A DNA stretch of 64,000 nt from Candidatus Vecturithrix granuli (GCA_000739535.1 DF820467.1:478245-542244), one strand, 5' to 3'. Shown: positions 26,624-37,015, counted from the stretch's first letter. Notes: a model not told the origin generated them from the letters alone. Translations and numbers: made by a program.

Positions 26624-26673
26624 ACGTTTCTTATGCTACCAATCAGCGCTATCTGATTGAGGTTTAAAGGCGG

Positions 26674-27594
26674 TTACCCTTCTTCAGCTTCCAGGAAACG
26701 CTCGACCTCAAGCGCAGCCATGCAGCCGGAACCTGCGGCGGTAATCGCCTGGCGGTATTTGGAATCTTGCACATCTCCGGCCGCAAATACTCCGGGGACG
26801 CTGGTTGCGGTGTTTTTGTTCTGCGTGATGATATAGCCTTGCGCATCAAGCTCGAGCTGTCCTTGCACCAATGTGGTATTCGGGACATGGCCGATTGCCA
26901 GAAAAAAGCCATCGCAGGGCATGTCTGTCACGTCATTTGTCTTTACATTTCGCAACCGCACGCCCGTCACTTTCGCTTCCCCTAAAATATCTTCAACCAC
27001 GCTATTCCAGATGAATTGAATTTTTTCATTTTTAAAGGCGCGTTCTTGCATAATTTTAGAAGCTCGTAATTCATCGCGCCGATGCACCACCGAAACTTTC
27101 GTAGCAAAGCGCGTGAGGAATATGGCTTCCTCCATAGCCGAATCGCCGCCGCCAACCATGACAATTTCTTTGCCGGTATAGAAAAATCCATCGCAGGTTG
27201 CACAGGTTGAAACTCCGTGACCCAGTAAACGTTTTTCCGCCTCCAGCCCTAACATTCTGGCATTCGCTCCGGTTGCAAAAATCACAGTTCTGGCTTCATG
27301 CACTTCCCCTTCAACTGTCACGTGAAACGGGCGTTGCAACAGATTGATTGCTTCAACATCTTTTTGCACCAATCTGGCCTGAAAACGTTGAGCCTGGGCG
27401 CGCATTTCTTCCATCAACTCCGGGCCGCTAATCCCTTCTTCAAATCCAGGAAAATTTTCAATTTCGGTCGTCGTCATGAGCTGCCCGCCATACTGATACC
27501 CCTCAAATACGAGCGGATTCAAATTTGCGCGCGCTGTGTAAATGGCGGCCGTCAGTCCTGCCGGTCCTGACCCGATAATAATCACATTTTCCAT
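26674..27594 (-). CDS. trxB: Thioredoxin reductase
   Basis: The enzyme reduces thioredoxin with NADPH through FAD and a redox disulfide. The 306-residue product has FAD motif VIIIGSGPAGLTAAIYTARA, the active-site CATCDG, NADPH motif MVGGGDSAMEEAIFL and the C-terminal FAAGDVQDSKYRQAITAAGSG. Length is normal. The ribosome site AGGAGG sits 9 bases before the ATG at 27594 but only 3 before an ATG at 27600, so 27594 is chosen. Flanking genes are unrelated, and a thioredoxin gene is not in view. Confidence 0.96.
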   Translation of the reverse strand: MENVIIIGSGPAGLTAAIYTARANLNPLVFEGYQYGGQLMTTTEIENFPGFEEGISGPELMEEMRAQAQRFQARLVQKDVEAINLLQRPFHVTVEGEVHEARTVIFATGANARMLGLEAEKRLLGHGVSTCATCDGFFYTGKEIVMVGGGDSAMEEAIFLTRFATKVSVVHRRDELRASKIMQERAFKNEKIQFIWNSVVEDILGEAKVTGVRLRNVKTNDVTDMPCDGFFLAIGHVPNTTLVQGQLELDAQGYIITQNKNTATSVPGVFAAGDVQDSKYRQAITAAGSGCMAALEVERFLEAEEG

Positions 27595-27623
27595 AAGCAT
27601 TTGCCTCCTTTTGGTTTTTTCAG

Positions 27624-28748
27624 TTATTCCTGCGGAATATATAATTGAAATTGCCCTTTGTGCACATACATCTTTCGATACTCTTTGACTACATCGCCCA
27701 CATCAGAAAATGTAATTTTGCCTGTGACCCCGGGAAAATCACGAATCTGAGCCAGGGCGTCACGGATCGCCTGACGATCTGTGCCCGCTTGTTGAATGGC
27801 ATACACGAGTAGGTTCATGGAATCATAGGCCACGGCGGCAAAAACATTGGGGGTTTGCTGATAGCGTTCTTCAAAACCTTGGACAAATTTTTGCACTTCT
27901 GGACGCGGTTCCTGAGGAAAAAAGACGCAACTGGTGAAAACCCCTTCAACAGCATCCTCCCCAAGTTCGAGAAATTTCGGAGAATACAACGACCCGGCAC
28001 CCATCACCGTTATATCATTCCACCCAAGTTTCTGGCGCTGTTTGCTAATCAGAGCGCCGTCATTATACATGGAAGCCAGGTAGAGCAAATCCGGGTTGAG
28101 AGCTTGAAATTTTGTGAGAATCGCAGTAAAATCCGTGGTGCCGTCGAAATACGCCTCCTGGGCGACAATTTCGGCTCCCAACCGGTTAATTTCCGCGACA
28201 AAATGATCGCGCATTGCAATGCCCCAGTCGTTATTGACATACAGAAACGCAATCCGCGTTTTGCCCAGGGTTTCCACCGCAAATCGCGCCATAAACGGCC
28301 CTTCTTCCGTTTGTCTTCCTGCAATGCTAAAGCTATACGGGCTGCCCGGTGCAAAGTCGGGGTGGGTTGACGTTGGGGCTAATTGTACCATCCCGGCGCG
28401 ATGATAAATGGGTTGCGCCGCTAAACTGCACGTACTGGTAAAATCTCCGATTTGAGCCACGATCCGCGAATCCGACGTGAACTTCTGCGCCAGCGTTGCC
28501 GACTCTTTGGGAACGCCTTTGCTATCGCCGATCACTAATTCTACCGGACGACCATGAATGCCTCCGACTGTATTAATCTCATCCAGGGCAAGCGTAATCG
28601 CCCGGGTAAAGTTTTCCCCATATTCAGCATAATTGCCTGTAATTGGGGCAGAAAGTGCAATATAAATCGGGTCTTGAGCAAAAACGGTCCCTTGACTCAC
28701 CCCGATACACACCACGACAACAAGTAATCTAGTAATAAATGTCAACAT
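27624..28748 (-). CDS. Branched-chain amino-acid-type ABC substrate-binding protein
   Basis: A 374-residue type I periplasmic binding protein (LivK/Peripla_BP_6). After signal peptide MLTFITRLLVVVVCIGVSQG it shows APITGNYAEYGENFTRAITLALDEIN, VELVIGDSKGVPKESATLAQKF, and LAPTSTHPDFAPGSPYSF. It would bind an amino acid or similar ligand. No permease or ATPase gene is beside it, so it either feeds a transporter encoded elsewhere or serves sensing. GGAGG five bases upstream fixes the start at 28748. Confidence 0.9.
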   Translation of the reverse strand: MLTFITRLLVVVVCIGVSQGTVFAQDPIYIALSAPITGNYAEYGENFTRAITLALDEINTVGGIHGRPVELVIGDSKGVPKESATLAQKFTSDSRIVAQIGDFTSTCSLAAQPIYHRAGMVQLAPTSTHPDFAPGSPYSFSIAGRQTEEGPFMARFAVETLGKTRIAFLYVNNDWGIAMRDHFVAEINRLGAEIVAQEAYFDGTTDFTAILTKFQALNPDLLYLASMYNDGALISKQRQKLGWNDITVMGAGSLYSPKFLELGEDAVEGVFTSCVFFPQEPRPEVQKFVQGFEERYQQTPNVFAAVAYDSMNLLVYAIQQAGTDRQAIRDALAQIRDFPGVTGKITFSDVGDVVKEYRKMYVHKGQFQLYIPQE

Positions 28749-28995
28749 AATTTCCTCCATATATGTTCAACAAATAAGTTAGACATTACATGTCTATGAT
28801 ACTCTTGACATCGAACAAACAACTATAACATCAAAGCAGGATGTCAAGACATTTTTTTCAAGCAAAAATCAAGAACAGGAGTTCAGTTCTTTTTGTATCA
28901 GGGATGCCGAGCGAACAATGGGCTACAGTGGACACACAGGAGCGACAGGGAAAAGAGGTGTATATAGGTATGGTTTGGGTATCTGAGGCATCACG

Positions 28996-31053
28996 TTAGT
29001 TCCAGGTAATGTCATTGATATGGACATAGCCATTGAGATCCATATCGATCAGATGAATAGTGATGTTAATCGCTGTCACCCCTGATATTTCTGCCGGTTG
29101 GCTGAAGGTGACTGTTCCCCGGTCTTCTGGTGTTCTGGTATAACGTTGCGTCCCCCAATAGGTGCGCTGTTGGTCTGACCAGGTCATGACCAGAATGTCA
29201 GCGATGCCGGTATTACAAATTGTGACTGCGATCTGTTTCAGGGAAAGAGAGGGGAGATGGATAATAATACGCGCCGGATTGATGCGGGCTGATCTGGCAA
29301 AAGTATCGGGAGTTCCATCAAAAATCGCCTGAAGATCGCCAATATCAAAGTGTGGATGTTGGATTTCCAGGGCTTTTCCCTGTACAACGATTGAATGAGT
29401 TTGGAGTTGTCTGCGTTTCTTTTCTTCTGCTTGAAACCATTCGGTAAATTCAGATTTCCGTTCAAGTTGGAGAATCTGAATGAAAGGTTTCTCATTTATA
29501 TCATTCAGGAAGACAATCTCTTTTTTAGTAATCGGACACCCGGTGGCCTCGATCCTGTCGAAAAAATCAAATGGCACAATTGAGACGGTATTTTCCACAC
29601 CATGCGTTGTTCGACAGATTTCAGCGGGGTCTGTGATTGAAGTTTTATGCGCAGCATCTTTTTGCAGGTAAAAAGGGATAAAGATCTGACCTGCATTAAA
29701 CAGATCGGGAGATACCTGAATGTGTTCATAAGGCGCGTGATGTTTGTTAATCCATCCAAAAACCTGGGGAGCGCCCATTTGTACCCCATGAAATCCATAG
29801 TTCTGATAGGCATGAGGGGCAACTGTAAACACATACTGTTTGAACCAGAATGCATATATGAACAGACCTGACATGAGAAGCAGAGACGTCGCAAACTTCA
29901 CACGCGGCCAGCGTTGTAAGTGGTGAAAACACCACCCTATGCCTATCAACGCAAAGATAAGCATAAAAATGCCAGCAGGCATTCCGCGTACATGATTCAA
30001 TTCTACAAGTGAGACTGGAAATGCAGAGGCCAGCCAGAGAGCAAGTACCGTGCGATGAGGAAATTTCCGAGCAGAGAAGACGAGCAAGCCAAGACCAAGA
30101 CCGGTAAAAGGCAAGGTGGGGAGAAACAGTTGCGGCAGTGAGGGAATCAGGTGACGTTCGTGGGCATGTATATGTGGCATGCTTTCCCAGTTATACCAGA
30201 ATGCCGGATTTAACCCGCGGACATAGTTCGCGGCTATGTGCGTGAGTTGCTGCCCTATTGTGTCATGGTTCTGTGTATATGATTTGAGTGATGTAAAGCG
30301 TTTCATAGCGATCTCAGGGTTGGTCCAGTGTAAGTAAATATAGGGAGAAAGCAAGAGCAAGAGCAGAAGAACTCCGGCCAAAAATCGTCGCCAGGAACGA
30401 AAATGCTCACGAAAATTGACAAGAAAGAGCAGCAAAAGCGAAACGACAAACCATCCTCGTCCGGCGGTATAAGTATAAAACGTAATCGCCCCGCATAACG
30501 AGGCTGGAAACACATAGAGCCAATGCGAGGTAAAGGCCAGCAGATAACACAGACCGAACGCCAGAAAAAAAGATGTCGCCATAATGTATTCAAAGCCTGT
30601 TCGACTGTGCAGAAACCAGACCGGACTTATTGCAAAGACGGCAAAGGCCAACCAGGCTGATGGTAATTGAAATATATAACGAATCAAGAGATAGACCACT
30701 AGCACCCCAACAAGGCTCAGACAGGCCGTTGTGAATCGGACAGCAAATTCATTCAGCCCAAACAGCCAAATAGACGGAATCTGAACATAGATTGATAAGG
30801 AAAGGCAATAATCGCCTAAGCCTTTAAAAAAAACAGGCCAGGGGATGCCATCGCTGCTTGCACCGGTTGTCAAAATCGAGTAGGCTTCAACGCCGTGAAC
30901 CGCTTCATCGCAAAAGAAATATAGGGGAAAATCAGTGAGTTTTTCAAAAATCAGCCCGAGATAGAGTAAGCATGACAAGAGAACAAGAAGGATTTCCTGT
31001 TTATATTTCAGTCTCCAATATATACGCAAAAGTTTTCTATGGAATCTCTTCAT
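28996..31053 (-). CDS. Multi-pass membrane glycosyltransferase-like protein (PMT/ArnT type)
   Basis: A 685-residue protein with about ten or more transmembrane helices. The first periplasmic loop contains FPLYFFCDEAVHGVEAYSIL, which fits the catalytic acidic motif of GT-C enzymes using lipid-linked sugars. A soluble C-terminal domain of about 200 residues is beta-rich and ends in DMDLNGYVHINDITWN. It may glycosylate an exported protein or glycan. The start at 31053 lies inside the upstream gene, so the two are translationally coupled (17-base overlap). A longer frame to 31173 is out of phase with the upstream gene and unlikely. Confidence 0.75.
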   Translation of the reverse strand: MKRFHRKLLRIYWRLKYKQEILLVLLSCLLYLGLIFEKLTDFPLYFFCDEAVHGVEAYSILTTGASSDGIPWPVFFKGLGDYCLSLSIYVQIPSIWLFGLNEFAVRFTTACLSLVGVLVVYLLIRYIFQLPSAWLAFAVFAISPVWFLHSRTGFEYIMATSFFLAFGLCYLLAFTSHWLYVFPASLCGAITFYTYTAGRGWFVVSLLLLFLVNFREHFRSWRRFLAGVLLLLLLLSPYIYLHWTNPEIAMKRFTSLKSYTQNHDTIGQQLTHIAANYVRGLNPAFWYNWESMPHIHAHERHLIPSLPQLFLPTLPFTGLGLGLLVFSARKFPHRTVLALWLASAFPVSLVELNHVRGMPAGIFMLIFALIGIGWCFHHLQRWPRVKFATSLLLMSGLFIYAFWFKQYVFTVAPHAYQNYGFHGVQMGAPQVFGWINKHHAPYEHIQVSPDLFNAGQIFIPFYLQKDAAHKTSITDPAEICRTTHGVENTVSIVPFDFFDRIEATGCPITKKEIVFLNDINEKPFIQILQLERKSEFTEWFQAEEKKRRQLQTHSIVVQGKALEIQHPHFDIGDLQAIFDGTPDTFARSARINPARIIIHLPSLSLKQIAVTICNTGIADILVMTWSDQQRTYWGTQRYTRTPEDRGTVTFSQPAEISGVTAINITIHLIDMDLNGYVHINDITWN

Positions 31054-32626
31054 GATGAGATGTATCTGGTGTCGAGAAATACGTTGTAACAACCCATCGC
31101 TCGCCAGGTTGGCTCTGTTTTCGAAAACGAGAAGATAGAAATGGGTGGGGAGTGAAAAACTCGGGCGGCGCATCCCTGTCCGTCACAATGGCGATGGATT
31201 GATTGGTCTGAAGATCGTTCTCCATCTCGATGGGTATTGGTAGATGATTGAGAATATAGCGTATGTTCGGATGATAGCGGGTATAATATCGGACCGCATC
31301 ACGGCCCCAGCCTTCAATGAGATACACCTTTGAGACAGTTTGCGCCTGTTGTAAGGCTTCACGGGCAACCGCTGCAGGTAAGCCGCTATCCAGACGCAGT
31401 AAACTATCGAGAGGAATTTTTCGAAAGAGATGATTGGTTTCCCCTCCTACAACCGCCAACAGAAAGATTACCGCGACGATGTTGAAACTGCGGGGAGGCA
31501 ACATTAATGAGACCCATTCAGCCACTCGCCATAATCCACAGATGGCAAGAAACATCACTATCGGAAACAGAGCAAAATGATGCTTGAGTTGAGGCCCGCC
31601 CAGTGCGAGCATCGCCGTTCCCAGTAGCCAGATGCACAGCACAAGTTGTTGAAATCCGAAGCTCGATTTTTTGAATGTCAAAGAGTTCCAAACTCCCAGA
31701 ATAAAACACGGGGCCAGAAAAATGGAGAGTGTCTGACGATTGTAAGCCGTATGCGTCACCTCAATGAGAAAATCGCCGCCTGGTTTGAAATAAACCGGGA
31801 GCAGCAGCGACGAAACAAAATGAGATGCATATTTCCTGAATACTTCGGCCCAATTTCCGCCTAACACATAACTTCCGCGAAAAATGGTAAAATGAAATGA
31901 CGTCTGGCTGATCAACAGCAAACCTGCGATGCAGCAGAGCGTAAGAATACAACTGAGCAGAGGATATCTCCATGCTCTTCTTGCAAAATAACGTGAGGAG
32001 AATGATTGAAACACAGCCCAGAGGCCAAGCGACAGATATATGGCAACGATGATAAATTTAAACGAGGTGTAAGTCCAAAAGGCAAACGTCAAAACCACAG
32101 GAAGAATCAGCCAATACAGAACATTACGGCGATGTGTTTGAGACGTCTTCAACGCCTGGTATAACACCAGGAGAATCAGACAGGACCAGAGCATGGAAAT
32201 CCCATTTCTGGTGAGAATCCGGTTAAAAAAATTTGCATACGACGCTCCTCCCAACAAGATAGCTCCATACAATGCAAAAGATGTCTGTTGAAAATGGGCT
32301 TGCAAGAGGCGAAAAAACAAATAACATGCACCAGCATGACACAGGGCAAAAAATAGGTGCAGAAAGATCAAAGAATGACCTGAAATGCTCATGATCGCAA
32401 GGTTGACATACGGCACCAGGGATTCAATGAGCGTAACATTTCCACCCTGATAATTCGGAGCAAAAAAATACACGCGATCAGTAGGTAAATCTTCTGATAC
32501 CAGGAGTTCTATGGCTTCATCATTGATGACCCCGGTCTTAGGAATCGTCTCTGAGAAGGCAAAGGTAAAACAAAAACAGACGATGAATAAGGAAGTCGAG
32601 ATGATATGAGAAGAGATGGGTTTCAT
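31037..32626 (-). CDS. Multi-pass membrane protein, GT-C-like
   Basis: A 529-residue inner-membrane protein with roughly ten hydrophobic helices. It has a first loop holding INDEAIELLVSEDLPTDRVY and a soluble tail (QAQTVSKVYLIEGWGRDAVR, then YYTRYHPNIRY). The layout mirrors GT-C glycosyltransferases such as dolichyl-phosphate-dependent enzymes, but I cannot point to a certain catalytic motif. It overlaps the following gene, another GT-C-like protein, and lies next to a serpin gene and a PEP-CTERM surface protein gene. A link to surface glycosylation is inference. Confidence 0.65.
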   Translation of the reverse strand: MKPISSHIISTSLFIVCFCFTFAFSETIPKTGVINDEAIELLVSEDLPTDRVYFFAPNYQGGNVTLIESLVPYVNLAIMSISGHSLIFLHLFFALCHAGACYLFFRLLQAHFQQTSFALYGAILLGGASYANFFNRILTRNGISMLWSCLILLVLYQALKTSQTHRRNVLYWLILPVVLTFAFWTYTSFKFIIVAIYLSLGLWAVFQSFSSRYFARRAWRYPLLSCILTLCCIAGLLLISQTSFHFTIFRGSYVLGGNWAEVFRKYASHFVSSLLLPVYFKPGGDFLIEVTHTAYNRQTLSIFLAPCFILGVWNSLTFKKSSFGFQQLVLCIWLLGTAMLALGGPQLKHHFALFPIVMFLAICGLWRVAEWVSLMLPPRSFNIVAVIFLLAVVGGETNHLFRKIPLDSLLRLDSGLPAAVAREALQQAQTVSKVYLIEGWGRDAVRYYTRYHPNIRYILNHLPIPIEMENDLQTNQSIAIVTDRDAPPEFFTPHPFLSSRFRKQSQPGERWVVTTYFSTPDTSHHEEIP

Positions 32627-32682
32627 GAGTATTTCTCAGATTGCAGCGATGGCATCGCTTGACGCAATGCCATCGCTTGATA

Positions 32683-33918
32683 TCAGGAGGCAGGGTTCAT
32701 GATTTTTCCAATGAAGAGAATACTCCCACTCTGATTATCACGAATCAGGAAGAGAAAGGGATGATCCGCCCTGAACACCGGAATCGGCTGAGGTTCCGCT
32801 ACAGAAGTGACGCCAATAATCACAGCAGTCGCTGCTGCCACTTCGGTGCCTTCTTCGTTGACTTCGACAAAGGCTTTGTGAATCACGTCGGAAATGCTCA
32901 GCGACTTGCTCGCTTCCATTCCGGAAAAATCCGCTTGTTCGGAGAATGCTGTGCACATGCCCATGGCTTTGAGAGTATCTGACAGGCTGAATTGCGAGGT
33001 CAGCGTAAATTTTGGCAAAAATACCTCGACTTCGCGCAAAGAGCTTTGGTCAATCCAACGTATCAAATCCTCAAATGTGAGTTGAGTTTCCATCTCCACA
33101 AGGCCGTCCTTTGTTCTCGGTAAGAGCACGACCATTGAAATCTCTTCTCCGGCATACGGCAGTTGCAATACCTGAATCCTCTCATCTTCTGCATATTTAA
33201 AAGAGTCTTTGCGGTGCATCATCAAGAGCTTTGTTTCTTTTTCAGGATTTAGCCAGAAGGATTCCTCTTGAGTCTCTTCTTTATCGAATTGTGCGGCCCA
33301 GTCGCCTTTAAAATAGATCGCATTGGTCAACACGAGGCGAGTCAGATTGCTAAGGGTTCCCGGCGCCAGCAGATCTTTGATTTTTTGATTAGTCTGCTCT
33401 GCAACCCAGGCATTAATGTCTGCGCGGACATTTTCATAAGCTTCTTGAAAATTGACTTGAAATAGACCTGCCTGATAGTATTCTTTGACAACATCCAAAA
33501 ATGCGTCAAGGAGGTCAAAATCCTCTTGGATCCAGAGCGCGTTCGCAATCTTGAAGACAACATTGCCACTCTCTTGCACATTCTGAAACTGTGTTGCAAG
33601 GTTCGCAAATGCCAGGTGCAGTGCATCTTGTTCTAATTGGAAATGGAACGTTTCTGCCATTTGGGTCGCTGTTTCTCCCCGCGCCCCGGCATAAGTCATG
33701 GCTATCGCGCTCGAAATGCTGTACGGAGAGAAAAAGAGATTTCCGTCAGGTGTACGTAACTTCTGATATAACTGTAGTGCAAACCTGTTGTTGCCTTCCA
33801 CGAGTTGATCTACTGCCAGTTCTTCGCTGGCGATTGCCGTTGATGAGGAACCCCCGATGAAAATAATCAATTGCAGTCCACAGATGAAAACTCTGAAAAT
33901 ATACTGAGTTAAACGCAT
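32683..33918 (-). CDS. Secreted serpin (serine protease inhibitor)
   Basis: A 411-residue serpin with an N-terminal signal segment (YIFRVFICGLQLIIFIGG). Family signatures include NLFFSPYSISSAIAMTYAGA, LTNAIYFKGDWAAQFDKE and the C-terminal FRADHPFLFLIRD. The hinge before the reactive loop, EEGTEVAAATAV, has small residues as in inhibitory serpins. Counting from the hinge by analogy with antitrypsin puts the scissile bond near VT-SV, so P1 would be Thr. It probably traps proteases outside or in the periplasm. GGGAGGAAAGCT fixes the start at 33918. Confidence 0.95.
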   Translation of the reverse strand: MRLTQYIFRVFICGLQLIIFIGGSSSTAIASEELAVDQLVEGNNRFALQLYQKLRTPDGNLFFSPYSISSAIAMTYAGARGETATQMAETFHFQLEQDALHLAFANLATQFQNVQESGNVVFKIANALWIQEDFDLLDAFLDVVKEYYQAGLFQVNFQEAYENVRADINAWVAEQTNQKIKDLLAPGTLSNLTRLVLTNAIYFKGDWAAQFDKEETQEESFWLNPEKETKLLMMHRKDSFKYAEDERIQVLQLPYAGEEISMVVLLPRTKDGLVEMETQLTFEDLIRWIDQSSLREVEVFLPKFTLTSQFSLSDTLKAMGMCTAFSEQADFSGMEASKSLSISDVIHKAFVEVNEEGTEVAAATAVIIGVTSVAEPQPIPVFRADHPFLFLIRDNQSGSILFIGKIMNPAS

Positions 33919-34060
33919 AGCTTTCCTCCCTGTCAATAAAAGTTTCGTCCCGTAGTTCCCCCCGCTTCGGTGTAATGCCTGAAGGCAGAACTACAAACAC
34001 GTTCCAATCCAGATGATGCCATCTAACATAACCGTAGTATCAAAATCCGTCAAGACAAAA

Positions 34061-34096
34061 AAACGCGGCAGGAAACAATTGCTTCCTGCCGCGTTT
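34061..34096. terminator. Rho-independent terminator
   Basis: Perfect 14-bp stem AAACGCGGCAGGAA / TTCCTGCCGCGTTT with an eight-base loop. On the minus strand it is followed by a T run, so it ends the PEP-CTERM gene transcript. Confidence 0.85.
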
Positions 34097-34126
34097 TCTT
34101 GTTATGATTCGACTTAGAAACTACCG

Positions 34127-37015
34127 TTATCGTTTTCGACGAACGTAGTGAATTCCCAGGATTCCAAGACCGATTAGCACGAGGGTGCCAGGTTCAGGAA
34201 CAGCGGCCGTGGCTCCGGGGTGGACTACGGCAATACCTTCAATTGCAGTGCCCCAGTTATCCATGAACGTTCCGAATCCGGTGCCCAGATCAATACTGAA
34301 AAGGCTATTTTGAAGGTCGGATGCTCCGTAAAGAATATCATCCACAAAAGTTAACGCTCCAACCTGCCCATAACCGATCTGGCCGATATACTGAATACTG
34401 CTGTCAAACAGGTTATCCAGGCCGTTCATGACGTTAATGCGAAACAATGAACTGTTCTCCGCATTGGTATCGCTTGCATAGAGTAACCCATCTTTGTATG
34501 CCAGACCTGCTACATTGGTCAACCCTAAGTCGCTGAGGTTGGTACTGGAGATCAGATTGCCATTCATGTCAATCACAAGCAAAGAATGAGTGTTGTTATC
34601 CATGGCATAGAATACGCCGTCGCCGTATTCTATGGAATCAATATCCGTTCCGCTGAAAGGCTGTCCGATTTTTTCAATCGTGATCTCCGTTGTATCATGG
34701 TTCAGCGTAAATTTATACAGTTGACTGGTACCTTCCGGATTCTCAAACGATTGAATCCCGTAATATGTGCCTTCGCTGACATAAACGAGGCTGTCGATTT
34801 CATCCGGCACTTTCTGCGCTTCAACCCGTTGGCGTTCACCAGAATCCATGATGACTATTTCAAAAGCTTTCGGGAAGGATTTCTCTTTGGTCGCTGTATT
34901 ATAAATCTCAAAACGATCCAGATCATCATTAATACCGATTAGCAAGACATCTTGTTTCGGCGTTTCCGGCGTCTGCGGAGCAATCACTGTTGTCTCGACC
35001 GAGGCTGTATTATTCTCAAGATTCGAATCACCAGGGCGTTCCGGCGACACGGTCGCTGTATTCGTGATCGTTCCGGCTTGCCCGACTTTGACCTGGACTT
35101 CAACTGTCGCACTCTGGAGATAATTGATCGCTCCCAGATCGCAAGCAACGCTTTGATCACAAGAGCCCTGACTTGGAATGACGGATAGCAGGGTCACACC
35201 TGCCGGGAGAGCGTCGGTCAATTTCACGCCACGTCCCTCGTAAACTTGCGAGTTTTGTGGGCCATTGTTCGTGACTGTAATCATATAGGTGAGCGTGTCG
35301 CCAACTTCCGCCTGCGCTGGAGCAGTTTTGGTCACAGATAAATCTGACTGCCAGGGCGCTTTGTACCAGTGATCCCAGTTTTGATCATCGCAGGGGCCGC
35401 TGATCCACAAGGTGACGTGCGATTCATACGTACCATAACCATCTAAACTCGGCGCGCCCCACTGTCCTTGAGACGGATAGGGAATATCGATATTGTACGT
35501 CCCTCCGGAAGTAAACTCGCCTTCACCTTTATTATAAACCATCGTCCCCTCTTCATACCCTGCCATAAGTTCCGTGACTTTACTGTGGTCGGTCGGGAAC
35601 GACAGCTGCCAGCGATATGTCACCGGGAAGGTGATATTTTCCAGATTGACCGTAATCGTATCAGTTTCTCCGTTTTGGTTCGTCCACCACGCCGTATTCC
35701 CCTCGTCGCTTGTCCAGGGATTGCCATCGCTGACTGCTGAAATACCATTTAAGAATAATTCGCACGATGGTTCCGCTGGCGGCTGCGGGGCGGATTCACA
35801 ATTCGGACCAGTAATATTGCCGATGGCATAGGTTGATCCGGCTTTGGCTAACACTTCGACGATATCTTCAGGGTAATCACTATCTAGCGTGAAACTGAAA
35901 TTTCCACTCGTAAATTTGTCAGCCAAATCCCATTTAATGCCAATAAACCCTGTGCTGCCGTCTGTCCCCTGGGAAAAACCTGTAGTTGGGGTATAGCCAG
36001 TAATATGGTTCAGACAGGAACTAATGCCTAAATCCCAATGGCTCAGGCTTCTGCCTTTGAGTTCTTCGACCTTGTATGTCCAGGTATTACCATCGCGTTC
36101 CACAAAGGTAATTTTATATTGAGAATCTTTATTATCATTTAACTTAATTACCACGCTGTCAATCTCCCCGGTAAACGGCACGTGGTTTTGCTGCATCATC
36201 CCATTCCACGACGCGGCAATAATTGTACCCCAAATCACGCCTTGTGGGTTATTGACTACGGCGAATGGTGCCAGGACACTGCCCCGCACAGCGATTCCGC
36301 TCAGTTGCAAAGTTGTGGCCTGATAAAAGTTGTATAACGTCGTATTCTGAAAAGACGTTAAGGACTCCATGCTCATATTCTTTAATCCCGCGCTTGCGCC
36401 TGAAATATTGAAGAGCACAGTCGCTCCTGTCGGAATATTTTCCACAATAAAGGTATTCGCACTCAAGATTTTTGTTCCGTTCAAATTGAACACCTGAAGC
36501 GCACTCGTTCCATCGCCAATCAGATAGAATCCCCCGCTCCATCGTTCTTCAACCTTTCCATTGGCAGGTAATTGAGCGAGTTGGGCTGAGAGTGATCGCA
36601 GATAGGTTTTTTCGGCAGTGAAATCAATCGGCACTGGCTCGCCAGCGATTAATTGAGCTCCCGCTGCTAATCCACTGATCACCGAAGAGCTTACTCCTGC
36701 GGCGCTGCCGCCGACAAGAATATTGCCATAGTACACCCTGCCGTTCGTAAATGTTAAGTTTCCACCAACAATCAACGTATCAACATATTTAGCGACTTCT
36801 GCGGGGGTGAGTTTATCCGCCACACTATAACTGCTGACCGTCATATTGCCACCGACGGCGACACGGCCTTCGGCGTCTGAGGTACAAGCGTAATCGCCGA
36901 AAATAAAGGTGTTAAACTCGCCTGCCGTTCCTAAAACACTTGCCCCTGCTAACATTGGTAAAAAACTCACGAATGCCATGAGAAAGACTACAAAAAACAG
37001 ACAATATCGTTTCAT
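34127..37015 (-). CDS. Choice-of-anchor A, DUF11 and PEP-CTERM surface protein
   Basis: A 962-residue exported protein. Signal peptide at 1-26, then a choice-of-anchor A domain (LGTAGEFNTFIFGDYACTSD and RVAVGGNMTV) to about 290. A middle beta region follows, then a DUF11/isopeptide-type domain (SDLSVTKTAPAQAEVGDTLT to TATVSPERPGDSNLENNTAS). Next is a beta-propeller-like stretch, and the protein ends PEPGTLVLIGLGILG followed by basic residues. The last piece is a PEP-CTERM sorting signal cleaved by an exosortase, usually in organisms that make extracellular polysaccharide. The exosortase is not in this window. It sits next to a serpin and two GT-C-like genes. Confidence 0.93.
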   Translation of the reverse strand: MKRYCLFFVVFLMAFVSFLPMLAGASVLGTAGEFNTFIFGDYACTSDAEGRVAVGGNMTVSSYSVADKLTPAEVAKYVDTLIVGGNLTFTNGRVYYGNILVGGSAAGVSSSVISGLAAGAQLIAGEPVPIDFTAEKTYLRSLSAQLAQLPANGKVEERWSGGFYLIGDGTSALQVFNLNGTKILSANTFIVENIPTGATVLFNISGASAGLKNMSMESLTSFQNTTLYNFYQATTLQLSGIAVRGSVLAPFAVVNNPQGVIWGTIIAASWNGMMQQNHVPFTGEIDSVVIKLNDNKDSQYKITFVERDGNTWTYKVEELKGRSLSHWDLGISSCLNHITGYTPTTGFSQGTDGSTGFIGIKWDLADKFTSGNFSFTLDSDYPEDIVEVLAKAGSTYAIGNITGPNCESAPQPPAEPSCELFLNGISAVSDGNPWTSDEGNTAWWTNQNGETDTITVNLENITFPVTYRWQLSFPTDHSKVTELMAGYEEGTMVYNKGEGEFTSGGTYNIDIPYPSQGQWGAPSLDGYGTYESHVTLWISGPCDDQNWDHWYKAPWQSDLSVTKTAPAQAEVGDTLTYMITVTNNGPQNSQVYEGRGVKLTDALPAGVTLLSVIPSQGSCDQSVACDLGAINYLQSATVEVQVKVGQAGTITNTATVSPERPGDSNLENNTASVETTVIAPQTPETPKQDVLLIGINDDLDRFEIYNTATKEKSFPKAFEIVIMDSGERQRVEAQKVPDEIDSLVYVSEGTYYGIQSFENPEGTSQLYKFTLNHDTTEITIEKIGQPFSGTDIDSIEYGDGVFYAMDNNTHSLLVIDMNGNLISSTNLSDLGLTNVAGLAYKDGLLYASDTNAENSSLFRINVMNGLDNLFDSSIQYIGQIGYGQVGALTFVDDILYGASDLQNSLFSIDLGTGFGTFMDNWGTAIEGIAVVHPGATAAVPEPGTLVLIGLGILGIHYVRRKR

